Of a stretch of DNA of 64,000 nucleotides, positions 31,901 to 43,900 are shown piece by piece (positions within the stretch are counted from its first letter, which is position 1; each line of letters starts with the position of its first letter). The position numbers and the translations under genes were made by a program. Below the pieces are notes generated by a model, which was given only the letters and a program-made list of their open reading frames with translations, was not told the origin of the DNA and made no database searches. This DNA comes from Semisulcospira habei (taxonomy: Eukaryota; Mollusca; Gastropoda; Semisulcospiridae): positions 184,315,653 to 184,379,652 of the forward strand of contig BTPG01000005.1 in assembly GCA_036245525.1 (NCBI GenBank), given 5' to 3'.

Positions 31901-34900
31901 TCATCGGTAATGTGTTTTGAAGAAACAATCCCAGCGGGGAAGAAGAGAGCGAGAGGCAGGCCTTTGTAGTCCGAAGTGTGACATAAGATCTGCCAGGTCC
32001 TTACACGCGCCGGGGTCCGCGCGGCCGAGGTGCCGGTAGGTGTCGGCAATCATCGCGAGATATCCCCGAATGGTAATAGGGGCCAGTCCTTGGTCTCCGA
32101 AGAGCCAGAGGAAGAAGTCCGCAAGTTGGGGGTTTGTCAGTTCGGTGGGGGAGAGACGACGGTCGCTGCACCAGGTACAGAGTACCCTCCATTTCCCCTC
32201 ATAGATACGTCTAGTCGAGGGCTTGCGAGCTGTAGCGATCGCTTCCACTGCAGCACCCGAGAAACCTCTAGCTGAGAGGGCTTGCCGCACAACCTCCAGG
32301 CGTGTAGCAGTAAGCGTTCCGGACAGGGGTGGAACAGCGCCTGGCGTGGCTGCTTGAGCATAGTGCGGGGCGTGGGGAGCAGTAGAGGAGGGTGCGTGGC
32401 GAGGCTGATCAGGTCGGTGGACCAGGAACGAGTCCAAGCGAACGGGGCGACCAGGAGCAGGATCGCATTGGTTCCTCGCAGCTTTAGGAGGACTTTGGGG
32501 ACAAGGACTGTCGGGGGAAAGGCGTACGCTATGAGTCCGTCCCCGGGAATGGATAAGGCGTCGACCGCCCAAGCCAGGGGATCCGGTACTGGGGAAACGA
32601 AGAGGGGAAGCTGGTGATTCCACCTCGTGGCGAACAGGTCCACCATCGGGGTCTCCCAGTGAGAGCAAATCATCCGGAAAATGTCCTGGCGTAGCGTCCA
32701 TTCCGTGTGAATGAGCTGTCCTCGGCGAGAAAGGGAGTCCGCTAAAACGTTCAGGCGACCGGGAATATGGCGAGCGCTGAGAGTCAGATCGCGGTCCTCG
32801 CACCATCGCATCAATCGGAAGAGTAGCATGCATAGATCGGGTGAATGAGTTCCTCCCTGCTTCTGTATATACGCTACCACTGTCAAGTTGTCCGAAAGGA
32901 CGAGAAGATGCTGGTGTCTGAGCTGCACTTCCCAAACGATGATGGCCTGCCACACCGCTTGCAGTTCCAACCAGTTGCTGTGTTTGTCCGCGAACTCCGG
33001 AGGCCAGAGGCCGGACGTCGTGGTGAACTGAGGAAGCAGGTGGGCTCGACTCGCGTCGACACACAGGGAGAGGTGCGGGGATGGGGAGGAAATGGGGACT
33101 CCCAGAGCCAACCAGGCTCTGTCGGTCCACCGTAAAAGGTGGGGGCGTACCAACGGGGACACGGGGACGATCGTGGTCAAGTCGCCCGAGGAAGGACGCC
33201 AGAGCAGTAGGAGATGAAGTTGTAGCGGTCGGGAGTAGAGACGCCCGAGGGGGATAAGATCCGCCGCTGCGTTGATCAGGCCCAGAAGCTGAAGCCAGAC
33301 CCTGGCGGGGGCTGCCTGTTGCTGATCTACCAACGCGGCGAGAGCGGACAACTTCACAATCCGTTTCTCTGGCAAAAGTACCCTGTTGCGGTCCGTGACA
33401 AACTCCATGCCTAAATGGATGAAGTGGCGCGCCGGCGTGAAGTCCGACTTCCCGGTGTTGACCAGGAAACCCAACCGGTAAAGCAGCTGTAAAAGAACGT
33501 CCCTGTCTGCCGCAAGCGCGGTCTCCACCTGATTTCTCAAAAGAAGGTCGTCGAGATAATTCGAGGTCGGACTTGACGACGACTGCCTTGCCTTGGCCAC
33601 TACAGCATCCATGATGCGGGTGAAGGCCCAGGGGCTGAGGTTGAGACCGAACGGCAGGGCGCGAAACTGGTAAATCACTCCTTCGAACGCGAAGCGCAGG
33701 TACTTCCTGGCAGAAGCGTGCATGGGGACATGTAGGTAGGCGTCGGACAGATCTAAACTGACCGCGTAGTCCATGGGTTGCACCGCCGCACGAAGAGCCC
33801 TGGTCGTCTCCATCCGAAAGGAAGGGGCCGCGATGAAGGCGTTGAGCGCCGACAGATCTATGACTGGCCGCCACTTGCCGCCAGGTTTGGGGACCACAAA
33901 CAGTCGGCTGTAAAAGGCGGGCGAGTCCGGACGCTGCACTATCTCTGTGGCCTCCTTTGAAAGGAGAGCCACGACTTCTCCTCGCAGAGCGGCGGCCTTG
34001 AGGGCGTCGGACGGAACCTCTGTCCAAAGAGGAATGGAGCGCAAGGGCGGAGGAGAGCGGAACAAGATCCGTAATCCTCTGGTGACTACGTCCAAAACCC
34101 AGGGCTCGTCTCGAAACAGCGAGCGCCACTCCTCGCTGAATCGTGCTAGCCTCCCGCCGACTGGAGCCCCGACGATGGTCGGCGGGGGCGGAAATGGGGA
34201 CAAGTCAGATGGCCCGCCCGCGCCCAGGGCGACGGGCGGGACGGGGCCAAGCGGGGGCAGGGGCGCTAGCTAGGCCAGGGCGACGGAAGGACGGGCGACG
34301 GCGCGGCGCAGCTCGTGGTGGGGCAGACGGGTCCGCGGTGACACGTTTCCGGGCCCGCAAGGAGCGCCCCAGGGCCGTGCGGGCGGGATGAAAGCGCTGC
34401 TTGACAGTCTTGCGAGCCCAACGGTCGGAGTTGGAGTCCTTCACCGTCTGCCAAGTATCCCCGAAGAGCAGAGACCCTCCCAGAGGGGCCCGACGTAGCT
34501 GAGTACTCAGGTCGACCGGCATACCACTGCGGAGGTCGCAGTTAGCCGCAGCCGCCATCGCGTTGACCGATGAGTGATAAGCAGCGCAGTTCCCAGCCTC
34601 TGCCATGAGTAGCAGGTCTCCCAGGAGGGGAGACAAAGCAGGTTGCCAAGCTTCCTCGAGACGTCAGATGAAAGCCTGAGTCAGCAAGTCCAAGAAACCG
34701 GAGCAGGCGAGCGTGTTCCGGACCAGCGACGCCGTCCTATCCAGTCCCCGTGGAAAGGACCGTTTCAACATAGAAGCCCCTCCGGCTTGCAACAGAGCGG
34801 CGGGATCCACTGGAGGAAGCGGGCAGAGGAACGACTGCGAATGGCCGGCGTACCAGTCCTGCTGAAATGCGATGTCCAGAGCGGAAGGCCATCTCCCGTC

Positions 34901-37900
34901 CGCGAAGAAGTCCGAGTTCCGAGTCTCCGCATGCAGGTGAGACGAGAAGGCGTCCCGCAGATCCAAAAAACTAGCCGGCTGTGGGAGGGACTTGAACCTC
35001 TTAACCGTCCTATCCGCGTCCACGAAGGCGGAAATCTTCCTCTTCACAGGAGGTGAAGCTGGACAAACATCCTCCGGTAAGGCGGCGGCGATGAGCTTGG
35101 CTGCTCCGTCCAGCGCCAGCCGCGTGTCCATCCGGGAAGAAGAAACCTGTCTGACGGAAGCTGACACACTGGAGGCTGAAGAGGGAGAAGCTGAAGAACG
35201 GCTAAGACCTCCAAGTAACCAGTCCGAAGCATCCTCCGGTGCCAAACTGAGGGTGTCGAAGTCCCGCTGTCCGGAAACCGGCGACCGAAGAGGGCGACGA
35301 GGGCTCCGAGGCCGGGAATCCCGTCGGAGAACCGCAGCGGACGAAGACTCCCTCCGCAGTGGAGAGCGGTAGTCTGAACGATGCGGTGAGGACCTCCTGC
35401 GAGCCGAAGGCGGATCCCGACGAGGAGAACGGCTGCGACGAGAGGGAACGGAGCGGTGAGTACGAGGAGGGGGGGAAGTGGCCGGTCGCTGGGACGGGAC
35501 GAGCGGGAGTCCAACCGAGAGGGGGGACGCGAAGAAGGTGAAAACCGTCTGCGGCGAGGTGAGTCCCGGTGCGACGAGCGATGAGGCGAGAAGTTCCTCC
35601 TACGATCGTGCGAAGGAGAGCGGAAACGTCGAGCAGAACCCCTGTACCTACGTTCTTCACAACCAGGAGGCTCCGGACGAGTGCAAGTATGTCTCTCTGA
35701 ACCAGGCTCTTGGGAGAGGCGGGTTACTGGCCGGCCAGGGGACCTCCAGCGGGATCCCGGCGGCTTCCTCAGAGACGAGTGGGGAACGACGGTGGAGGAG
35801 GGACGCCACGAGCGTCCCACCAAACCAGGCTCTTGGGAGAGGCGGGTTCTTTCCACCAAATGTGTCCGGGCACGCTCTCGAACGGAGGCGGTCTTGACGG
35901 TCGAACTCCCACTCCGTGCACTAGTCCCTTGATTACTCAGTGGCGTTATCTGCGTCGGATCCCGTTGGTCTCGCACGTCCGGTGCCGGAGGCACAGCGGA
36001 AGGCGTCTCGGAAATCTTCAAGGTACCCGTGAGGGTAGAAGGCTCTCTCCTATAAAAGTTCCATAGATTAGACCACCGCAGTTCCGGCCATGTAGCACAG
36101 ACGTCACACGTATGGTCGGACGCACACCCAGCGCAGGGGAGACAGACTGCATGTTTATCCGACGGCCACTGGAAGCCTCCGCATTTTGTGCATGTCATCA
36201 GTAGGCCACTGCAACACACAAAACATGAAGGCACTTGGCGAGCGTCCACCAATCACCCCGTTAAGCTTTAGGCCCCCAAGCTACTGTGATGTTATGCACC
36301 CGATTAACCAACGTACGGTCACCTGCCATCAACATTTAATTAAAACCACGGCGGAGGGAAAACAAACCCTGCCGGGACAGGTGAGTATCCAAGCCTTCGT
36401 CATAACGAGGGGTGTCTAACCGAAAGCCGAAAAACGTTAGGTATGGCCGAGATACAGTAACGTGACTCACCGCTCGCATCTGGTAATGGCGCGAAATCCC
36501 GCCAAAACCGGCGCCAACATTCTTCAGCTAATCAGGCCACCAAACAGAGGTAAAAAAAAAACAACCGAGGGAGAAGCGACGCAAAAAGCAAGCTGCTCGT
36601 GCCTGTGCCCCGCCCGGGCAACCAGCCGAGGGCCCTCTAACTACCTTACCTGTCAGTCGGAGAGGTACGAGAAGGAGAAAGCTCCATGACACCCGCAGCC
36701 CGACCGGCAAAGCCAGAGAGGAAACCCTTGAACAAGACCGAAGCTGCAGTCGACCAACGTCGCACGCGTAGAATCCCAGGCCGGCGAAGACGAAGCAAGC
36801 AAGGCAGACCGAACCGGTCGAAAAACTTCTAAGTCCAGAGGCTAGAGACAACACGTCTGAACGCGTGAGCCTAAGAAGCGTGACTGGAGTTCACAGGTGA
36901 ATAGGGCTGGTGGGTAGGAGCGGGAGACAACTCTCGGTCCCTCTGGGGGTTCCCCGAGTGCCTCCCGGGTTGTGTTTACACAACGGGTTCTTAGGCTAGA
37001 ATTGAGCAAGGAGTGGACACTCCTGGTAGTCATGTCATCGGTAATGTTTTTGAAGAAACAAATAAACATCTTTTGTCAAAATATGGCAATTTTGGACCTA
37101 TTTCTTGAGCTCTTATGACCCTTGACCTTGCCAACGTTAAAGTTTACCATGGACGACAGCGGACAGACGACAGATGGACGACCACTGGCCCAGAACATAC
37201 TCACTTTTGCTTTGCATGTGAGCCAAAAAGCACTGTCAGGGGAGAGAATTATTGTACATTATAGACCAATGATCATAGATCTACTTTGGTCAAAGGACAG
37301 AAAAAAAGGATAGGAAAGAGGGGTGTGCTAAGTAAATGAGTGGAAGCAATGCATATGGAAACCTTCAACTTTGCCTTCCAGAGCTGAGAAGCAATGGTGA
37401 CCAAACTAGAATTTCACGGTGCAATTTCCAGTCTCAATAATATGTGTGAAGGGAGGTTGACTTTACCTAGATACATGATATCCTACTGTACATGCTCTTC
37501 TGACAGCGCGTTGATGTGTGTGCGTGCTAAATTTGTCATTTAGAGTATTGCGTAGATATCTGTGTGATGACAAAATTTCTGCTTTTACAACACCGTCACT
37601 GTCCGACTTTCTCCAGAAGTCGAGTTTTTTTTACTTTTTAAAACATTTCTTCATAGAATTATTTTTTACTGAAAAAGTTGAACAGATACACAGCTGGCTA
37701 ATGAACTCATCCAATGTCTTTCTCCAATCCGGCTATATCCAAATCAACAAGTGAACATGATAAAAATAACGGATTCTAATGTGGGTCAACCGACTTCCCA
37801 TAAGCGGTCACTTAAATCTTCAATGAGACATCCAATTTCAAAATGCGCAGAGGAGCTCCTAGGCACCCCCTGAATGAAGCAACTCCCATAATTTGAAGCT

Positions 37901-40900
37901 TGTACGTATGCAAACTTCAGAGATTTTGTTGTTTACATACATACGCACACACACACAGCCTTTCGCGCCAAAAGTAGGTTCTACAGCGAGGTTTGCCTAA
38001 CTAGACATAATTTTTATCTTGTTACTTCACTGTCAAGAGTTTTAGTCTAGCCCGCCGATGATGTCGTGTTTGTTCTATTGAAATTGCCCCACCTCGTCCC
38101 ATCCTAAAAAGACTCTTCTATAAATAAAAGAGACTTGAAAAAAGCATGTCACGGTTTAAAAAATAAACCAAGTGCAAGAGAGGCCAGTATATACAGGTCA
38201 ACTTGTAACGCTTTAACCCTTTTAGTCCCGGGACCCTGCAGCAAGAGATGGATTGATGTTGATAATTCAAGGGTAGTGCCAGATGAGCTTGGCGCCTTCA
38301 GGCGCCAAGCTCATCTGGCACTACCCTTGAATTATCATGATCAGTCCATCTCCTACAACTGGTCATTAGGCAACACCTCCAAAATTTGAGAAATGGGACC
38401 TTGGGGCTAAAAGGGTTAATCAAAACAGCTGATTTTGTACTTGCTTCAGCACAGTACAGCCCGTGTTGAGCAAACTCTGTTTTGCAAGAAACAGTGGTCG
38501 TATAAGACAGGCACTCTCTCAACAGAAGTCTTGCAGGGCAAACAGTGCCACCTGTCACGAAAGACCATCATTGAGGTGGCGACAGCCACAGCAACCTAAA
38601 TGCTGGTCTTTTGTGACGGGTGATCTCTCGTAAGGGTGGCCACTCAAAAACAGGTCCTTGCTGCACTTAATGCACATTCAGGAGGCATCAATACTCATGA
38701 ACCCCTGGAGACGCTATCAATTTACACCTTTTTTTTTCTCAATCTTGGTCTGAACCGGTATCCTTCTAACCCCCGTACGCAACTGAAATACAAGCGGAAA
38801 GCAGTCTGTCATTCATACCGACAACTTACCATAGCAGCAAATTTCAAACGTTTCAGCAGTGGTCCATCCAACAATGGGTAACGTGAATTTCCACATTTCA
38901 TAGCCGTACTTGTACGTGATCAAGTATATGATGGTCATTCCCTGAAATCATACAATTCGCACACTTCTTTAGCATCAGAGCGTTGTTGCCGTGCAAGCTC
39001 ATGCAGGCGTAACCCTTTCAGCCCCAAGGTCCCATTTCTCAAATTTGGGAGGTGTTGCCTAATGACTATGTACCAGTTGAACACTCTCCCACTCTCTCTC
39101 CATCAGAAACACCCTCTCTCTCCTCCTTCCAGTCCGCCCTCAAAACGCACCTCTTTCAACAGTTCTAGCACTGTAACATCACCACACTCCCCACCCCAAG
39201 CTGACTGAACTGTCGTAATGCATTTGTGGTACGTGAATCATTGTCAAAAGCGTGCGCATGTGTGCGCGAGTTGTGAGTGCGCGCTTAGAGTTATAATTAT
39301 TATAAGATAAGCGCATTATAAATACCGTAATTATTATTATTACTAGTTGTAGGAGATAGACTGATCATGATAATTCAAGGGTTGTGCCAGATGAGCTTGG
39401 CGCCTTCAGGCGCCAAGCTCATCTGGCACAACCCTTGAATTATCGTGATCAATCCATCTCCTCCTGCAGGGTCCCAGGGCTAAAAGGGTTAAAATGTTCC
39501 TTGTGAAAAGCATGTAAAACACTGGGCGCTATGGACAGGTCTTCCCTCATCTGGGAGCTGAATGACTACCAGTTTGACCTTCAACTACCGAGAAAAAGCC
39601 AACAAGCTCAAACTGCAAGATAGCTTGTCTTGTGTGTGTTAATTGTGCAGATGTGTTCTATTAAAAGAAAAAGTGTGATTGGGCCTGGTGGCAAATTGTA
39701 AAAAATCTGACTGGTGTCGTATGTCAAACATGACAACATTACATGTCCATAAATTATGTTCAGGGTGTGAAAATCAGAAAGAGATGATAGCATTACATTT
39801 AGGCATGCTACATGGATATAAAAACACTATCTTGGGTCTGCAGCCTTCTAACAAAGAAACCTTTTATGAGCATTTGTGTTGTAATGTATGACACGCGACA
39901 CATTAGACATTCCAACATTTAAACTAACATTATTTCAAAAAACAAGCTCTGGATTATCTTTTGCTTCAATAGAATCAAGCTTGGTGTCGAGAGGTTTCAG
40001 ACAGTACCAAAGAGAACTCTTTAATGCAGGCTTTATTTGTCAACCCCTTGTCCTAAATCAGGGTCCCACCCTTTGGCACTTAGTCATATATATAGATCCT
40101 CATGAGCCCCCTGCAGTTGCATGGGCTCAAGAGGATCTATGCCATTTGCGGACACCATTGATGCTCCACGGACAGCGACACTAACAAAGAGTTCAGAAAC
40201 AGTCTGCATCAACTGCCAGTGAAGGGGTCGACCATGATAGTTCAAGGCTGGTGCCAGAATAGCTTGCACTTAGTTAAAGGTGCCAAGCTATTCTGGTAAC
40301 TATCTCGGTTGATCAGCCTCCTGTTTGCCACGACTGGATGAATGGAATGCTGCTTATGCACGAAGACTCGAGCTAATAAATAATAAAAATCAAACAATAA
40401 TAATAATAATAATAATAATTAGCTCTATACCGTATTCTTAAGGATGGCTAAAGGCATTTTAAACTGACATTTTTTTAAATCATGTAAGAAAACAAAAGTA
40501 GACATTTTAGTAACACAGATACATTTAAATAACAACATGCAAATAACGATACACCAACCGGCACCCACACTAAGCACATTCACACAAACAGATTGACCCA
40601 TTTAGCCCCAACCCTCCACAGCAGGAGATGGATGGACCTTGATAATTCAAGGGTAGTGCCAGGTTAGCTTGGCGCCAGAAAGCACTAAGCTAATCTGGCA
40701 CTACCCTTGAATTATCAAGGTCCATCCATCTCCTTTAACTGGTGCACAGTCGCTAGGTGACACTTTAAAAATGTAGGTAATGTGGCTGTAGGGTTAAATG
40801 GGTTAAACACATTCATTAATTGAAGGAGTGAGTGCTGATGCCATGTGTTGTATGGGCAGACAGACATGAGTTTCCCCATGAGGGATTAATAAAGTATCTT

Positions 40901-43900
40901 TGTATTGTATATTTCAATGACAGGGCGCCTAGTGCATCTTACAATGTATGGGCTTCTTATAAATCTTCCTTATTATTATTATTATTATTATAGCATACTG
41001 AGTGATGCGGGGGACTGGAGACTGGTTGCATTGTTTCAAATACTAGACTGAAAAGATGTGTTTTCAATGTGTATTGTATTGTACATTTTAATGACAAGAA
41101 AGCATACAGGGTGATGCGTGGGACCGGAGACTGGTTGCACTGTTTCAAATACTAGACTGACAAGATGTGTTTTCAATGTGTATTGTATTTTATTGTACAT
41201 TTCAATGACAGGAAAGCATACTGAGAGATGCGGGGGACCGGAGACTGGTTGCATTGTTTCAAATACTTGACTGAAAAGATGCGTTTTCAATGTGTATTGT
41301 ATTGTACATTTCAATGACAGGAAAGCATACTGAGTGATGCGTGGGACCGGAGATTGGTTGCATTGTTTCAAATACTAGACTGAAAAGATGTGTTTTCAAT
41401 GTGTATTGTATTGTACATTTCAATGACAAGAAAGCATACCGGGCGATGTGGGGGGGCCGGAGACTGGTTGCATCATTTCAAATAACTAGACTGAAAAGAT
41501 GTGTTTTCAATGTGTATTGTATTGCACATTTCAATGACAAGAAAGCATACCGGATGATGCGGGGGACCGGAGACTGGTTGCATCATTTCAAATAACTAGA
41601 CTGAAAAGATGTGTTTTCAATGTGTATTGTATTGCACATTTCAATGACAAGAAAGCATACCGGGGCGATGCGGGGGGCCAGAGACTGGTTGCATCGTTTC
41701 AAATACTAGACTGACAAGATGTGTTTTCAATGTGTATTGTATTTTATTGTATATTTCAATGACAGGAAAGCATACTGAGAGATGCGGGGGACCGGAAACT
41801 GGTTGCATTGTTTCAAATACTAGACTGAAAAAATGCGTTTTCAATCTGTATTGTATTGTATTGCACATTTCAATGATAGGAAAGCATACTGAGCGATGCG
41901 GGGGACCGGAGACTGGTTGCATTGTTTCAAATACTAGACTGAAAAGATGTGTTTGAGTCATTCCACACTGATGATGATCTTTTAGGGGGCTCTCACATAA
42001 CAGCATTTCTCATCCAAAAGAAACGACCAACTGCACTCTGAACCATTGCTTGGATTATACAGATCTATGTTGATTTAGCAGGTCAAGCAAAGAAACTGTT
42101 AAAAGTTAAGTCTACTATTAACTATAAACGAAAAAAGAGCGAAATTCAACTCAAAATGGCTGCGCAAAACAGGAACGCCGAAAGGAGGCAACTTTGGTGG
42201 CTACTTGAGAGGTTTCTGTTACGTAAATTAACCTTTCAACGGCACAGTGTTATGAAACTGTTATTGTTTTTCTTTGATATTTCTTAAATCTTTTATTTCA
42301 GTAAAGGGATTTTGTAACATTTTTCGTTTTCAAAGAGCGTAACTGCGTAACAAGCGGCGTCACACGTCTCCGGACATACAAAATAACCTACAAGCCATTC
42401 TTGCTGGTCACAGAACAAACAAAGCCATGAAAAACACTAACATATTAAAAAACTAAAGTTGTACAACTACACACATTGAATGTATATATGCACAAAATCA
42501 AGAAATGACCGGCTTCTAAGTTATGGTGTCGCAGATGTTACACAGTTACGCTGTATTTTTCAAAACGAAACAATGATGAACCCGTCGTCTGCTGAGCGGG
42601 AAGCCTTCACCCACAACAAGGGTACATATTAGCACATGATTTGATGACGTTTCGCTCAAGGTTTCCATATATGGAAGTGTGTACACAACAATAAAGTGCG
42701 ACGTGTCGCACATGCAACACGTGGTTACACAGTTATGCACAAAGTGAGACTTGAGGTAGTGAACGTGAAATGGTCCCAAATTCTAGGATATACGACATCA
42801 TTGGAAGAAAAGGTAAGCTGAACTGATCATATTATTCTCTTATCTACTATTGTACATGGTTATCTGCATGTTTTATTTCGTGACTGTAGAGAAATACCTA
42901 GTTTAAATGACGCGATGCATTGACTATGCTGGTGTCGCATGTTACGCAGTGCACAGAACTGCTTGTTTTCACGAAGAATAATGCTTTAGATACCTTTTTG
43001 GGGCGTTTATCAGAGAAACCTTATTGTTTAAGCTGTTTTCAAGTTGCAAAATCTGGGTAAAAGCATGTTACTTCATAAAAATCGAACATGCGTAACTGCA
43101 TTACACTTTTCACGAGTCGCATGTAATGCAGTTACCCGAAGATGGTGTAGCATGTTATGTTGTTACTCTGTAACACAAAAAAGAACGTTTTTCATGTATG
43201 TTTACTTTGCATTGACCTTACGTTTATCCATAGCATGCCTTTGGATTAAGTGTAAACATTCTAGCGTTTTAATAATCTTTTCCTGGTGTTTATCACATAA
43301 AAACTTAAAAAGCCCTTTGTTTCCAGATTTTGGAGTCTAATGGTGATGAAGCACTGGCGAAGTTCTTAAAGATTCATGAGACGTAGTACACATTTTCCCA
43401 TACTGAAGACATTCTCATGGGTCTCTGTGGAGGATGTCACGCTTTTGGATCCACCCACCATCAACGTCCGTGGACAACACTTCTTTTCATAAATTTTGTT
43501 GGGGTTGTTAGGATGCTTCGGGATTTTGGTGGTGGTGGGTGAGGGAGGGGGGGGGGGGGGGTGTATGGAAGATATACATGAATATCAGAAATAAATGATT
43601 TCCACTGTCCCAAGTATTTTGCATTTGTTGAGTTCTTAAATTTTGCCTCCGAGAATGGATGTATGCTCCTTTGTAGTTTGTGTCGCATGTTACACAGTTA
43701 CAGATCAGTGTTGATGTTGTATAACATCGAAGCAAGTACAAGTTTTTGTCTCTTTTACCTTTAGCATCCGTCATTGACCACTTAAAGTAAATTTTATGTT
43801 AGATATTTGTTTCATATTTGCTGACCCTAAAGTTTGAAACAAAAACATTTTATAATGGGTGTGTAACTGTTACGGTGTCGCGAACAAAAACTATACTTCT

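Larger units (their letters stand above)
25565..31928 (-). mobile_element. DIRS-type element D, coding-degenerate, nested in C recombinase
   Basis: The internal complementary region at 25846-25940 defines ends at 25565 and 31928; removal restores C's reading frame (GGGA joined to TTTACC). The terminal repeats (25565-25803, 31710-31928) appear identical across about 200 bases. The interior retains, in order on the minus strand, gag remnants (30790 to about 28700), RT (about 28680-28050), RNase H (about 28000-27150) and recombinase (about 27150-26056), all broken by many indels. It also carries two tandem-repeat blocks (29360-30480, 30700-31510). Confidence 0.9.
24412..37061 (-). mobile_element. 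DIRS-type retrotransposon C, interrupted by D
   Basis: Borders follow from the internal complementary region 24664-24757, whose halves equal the reverse complements of the ends. Removing C joins TTGAGAA (24411) to ATAAACATC (37062), which matches the neighbouring tandem-repeat units, with no target duplication. Terminal repeats differ at one base in about 170 (24540 region). Gag has a frameshift and a stop; RT-RH is open; the recombinase is open but split by D. It lies in intron 5 of the EPT1-like gene, in the same orientation as the gene. Confidence 0.92.

Noticed and set aside
41036..42006. Minus-strand proteins of repeated [16 protein letters not shown]
   Set aside because: They follow the 110-bp satellite period and shift frame between units.
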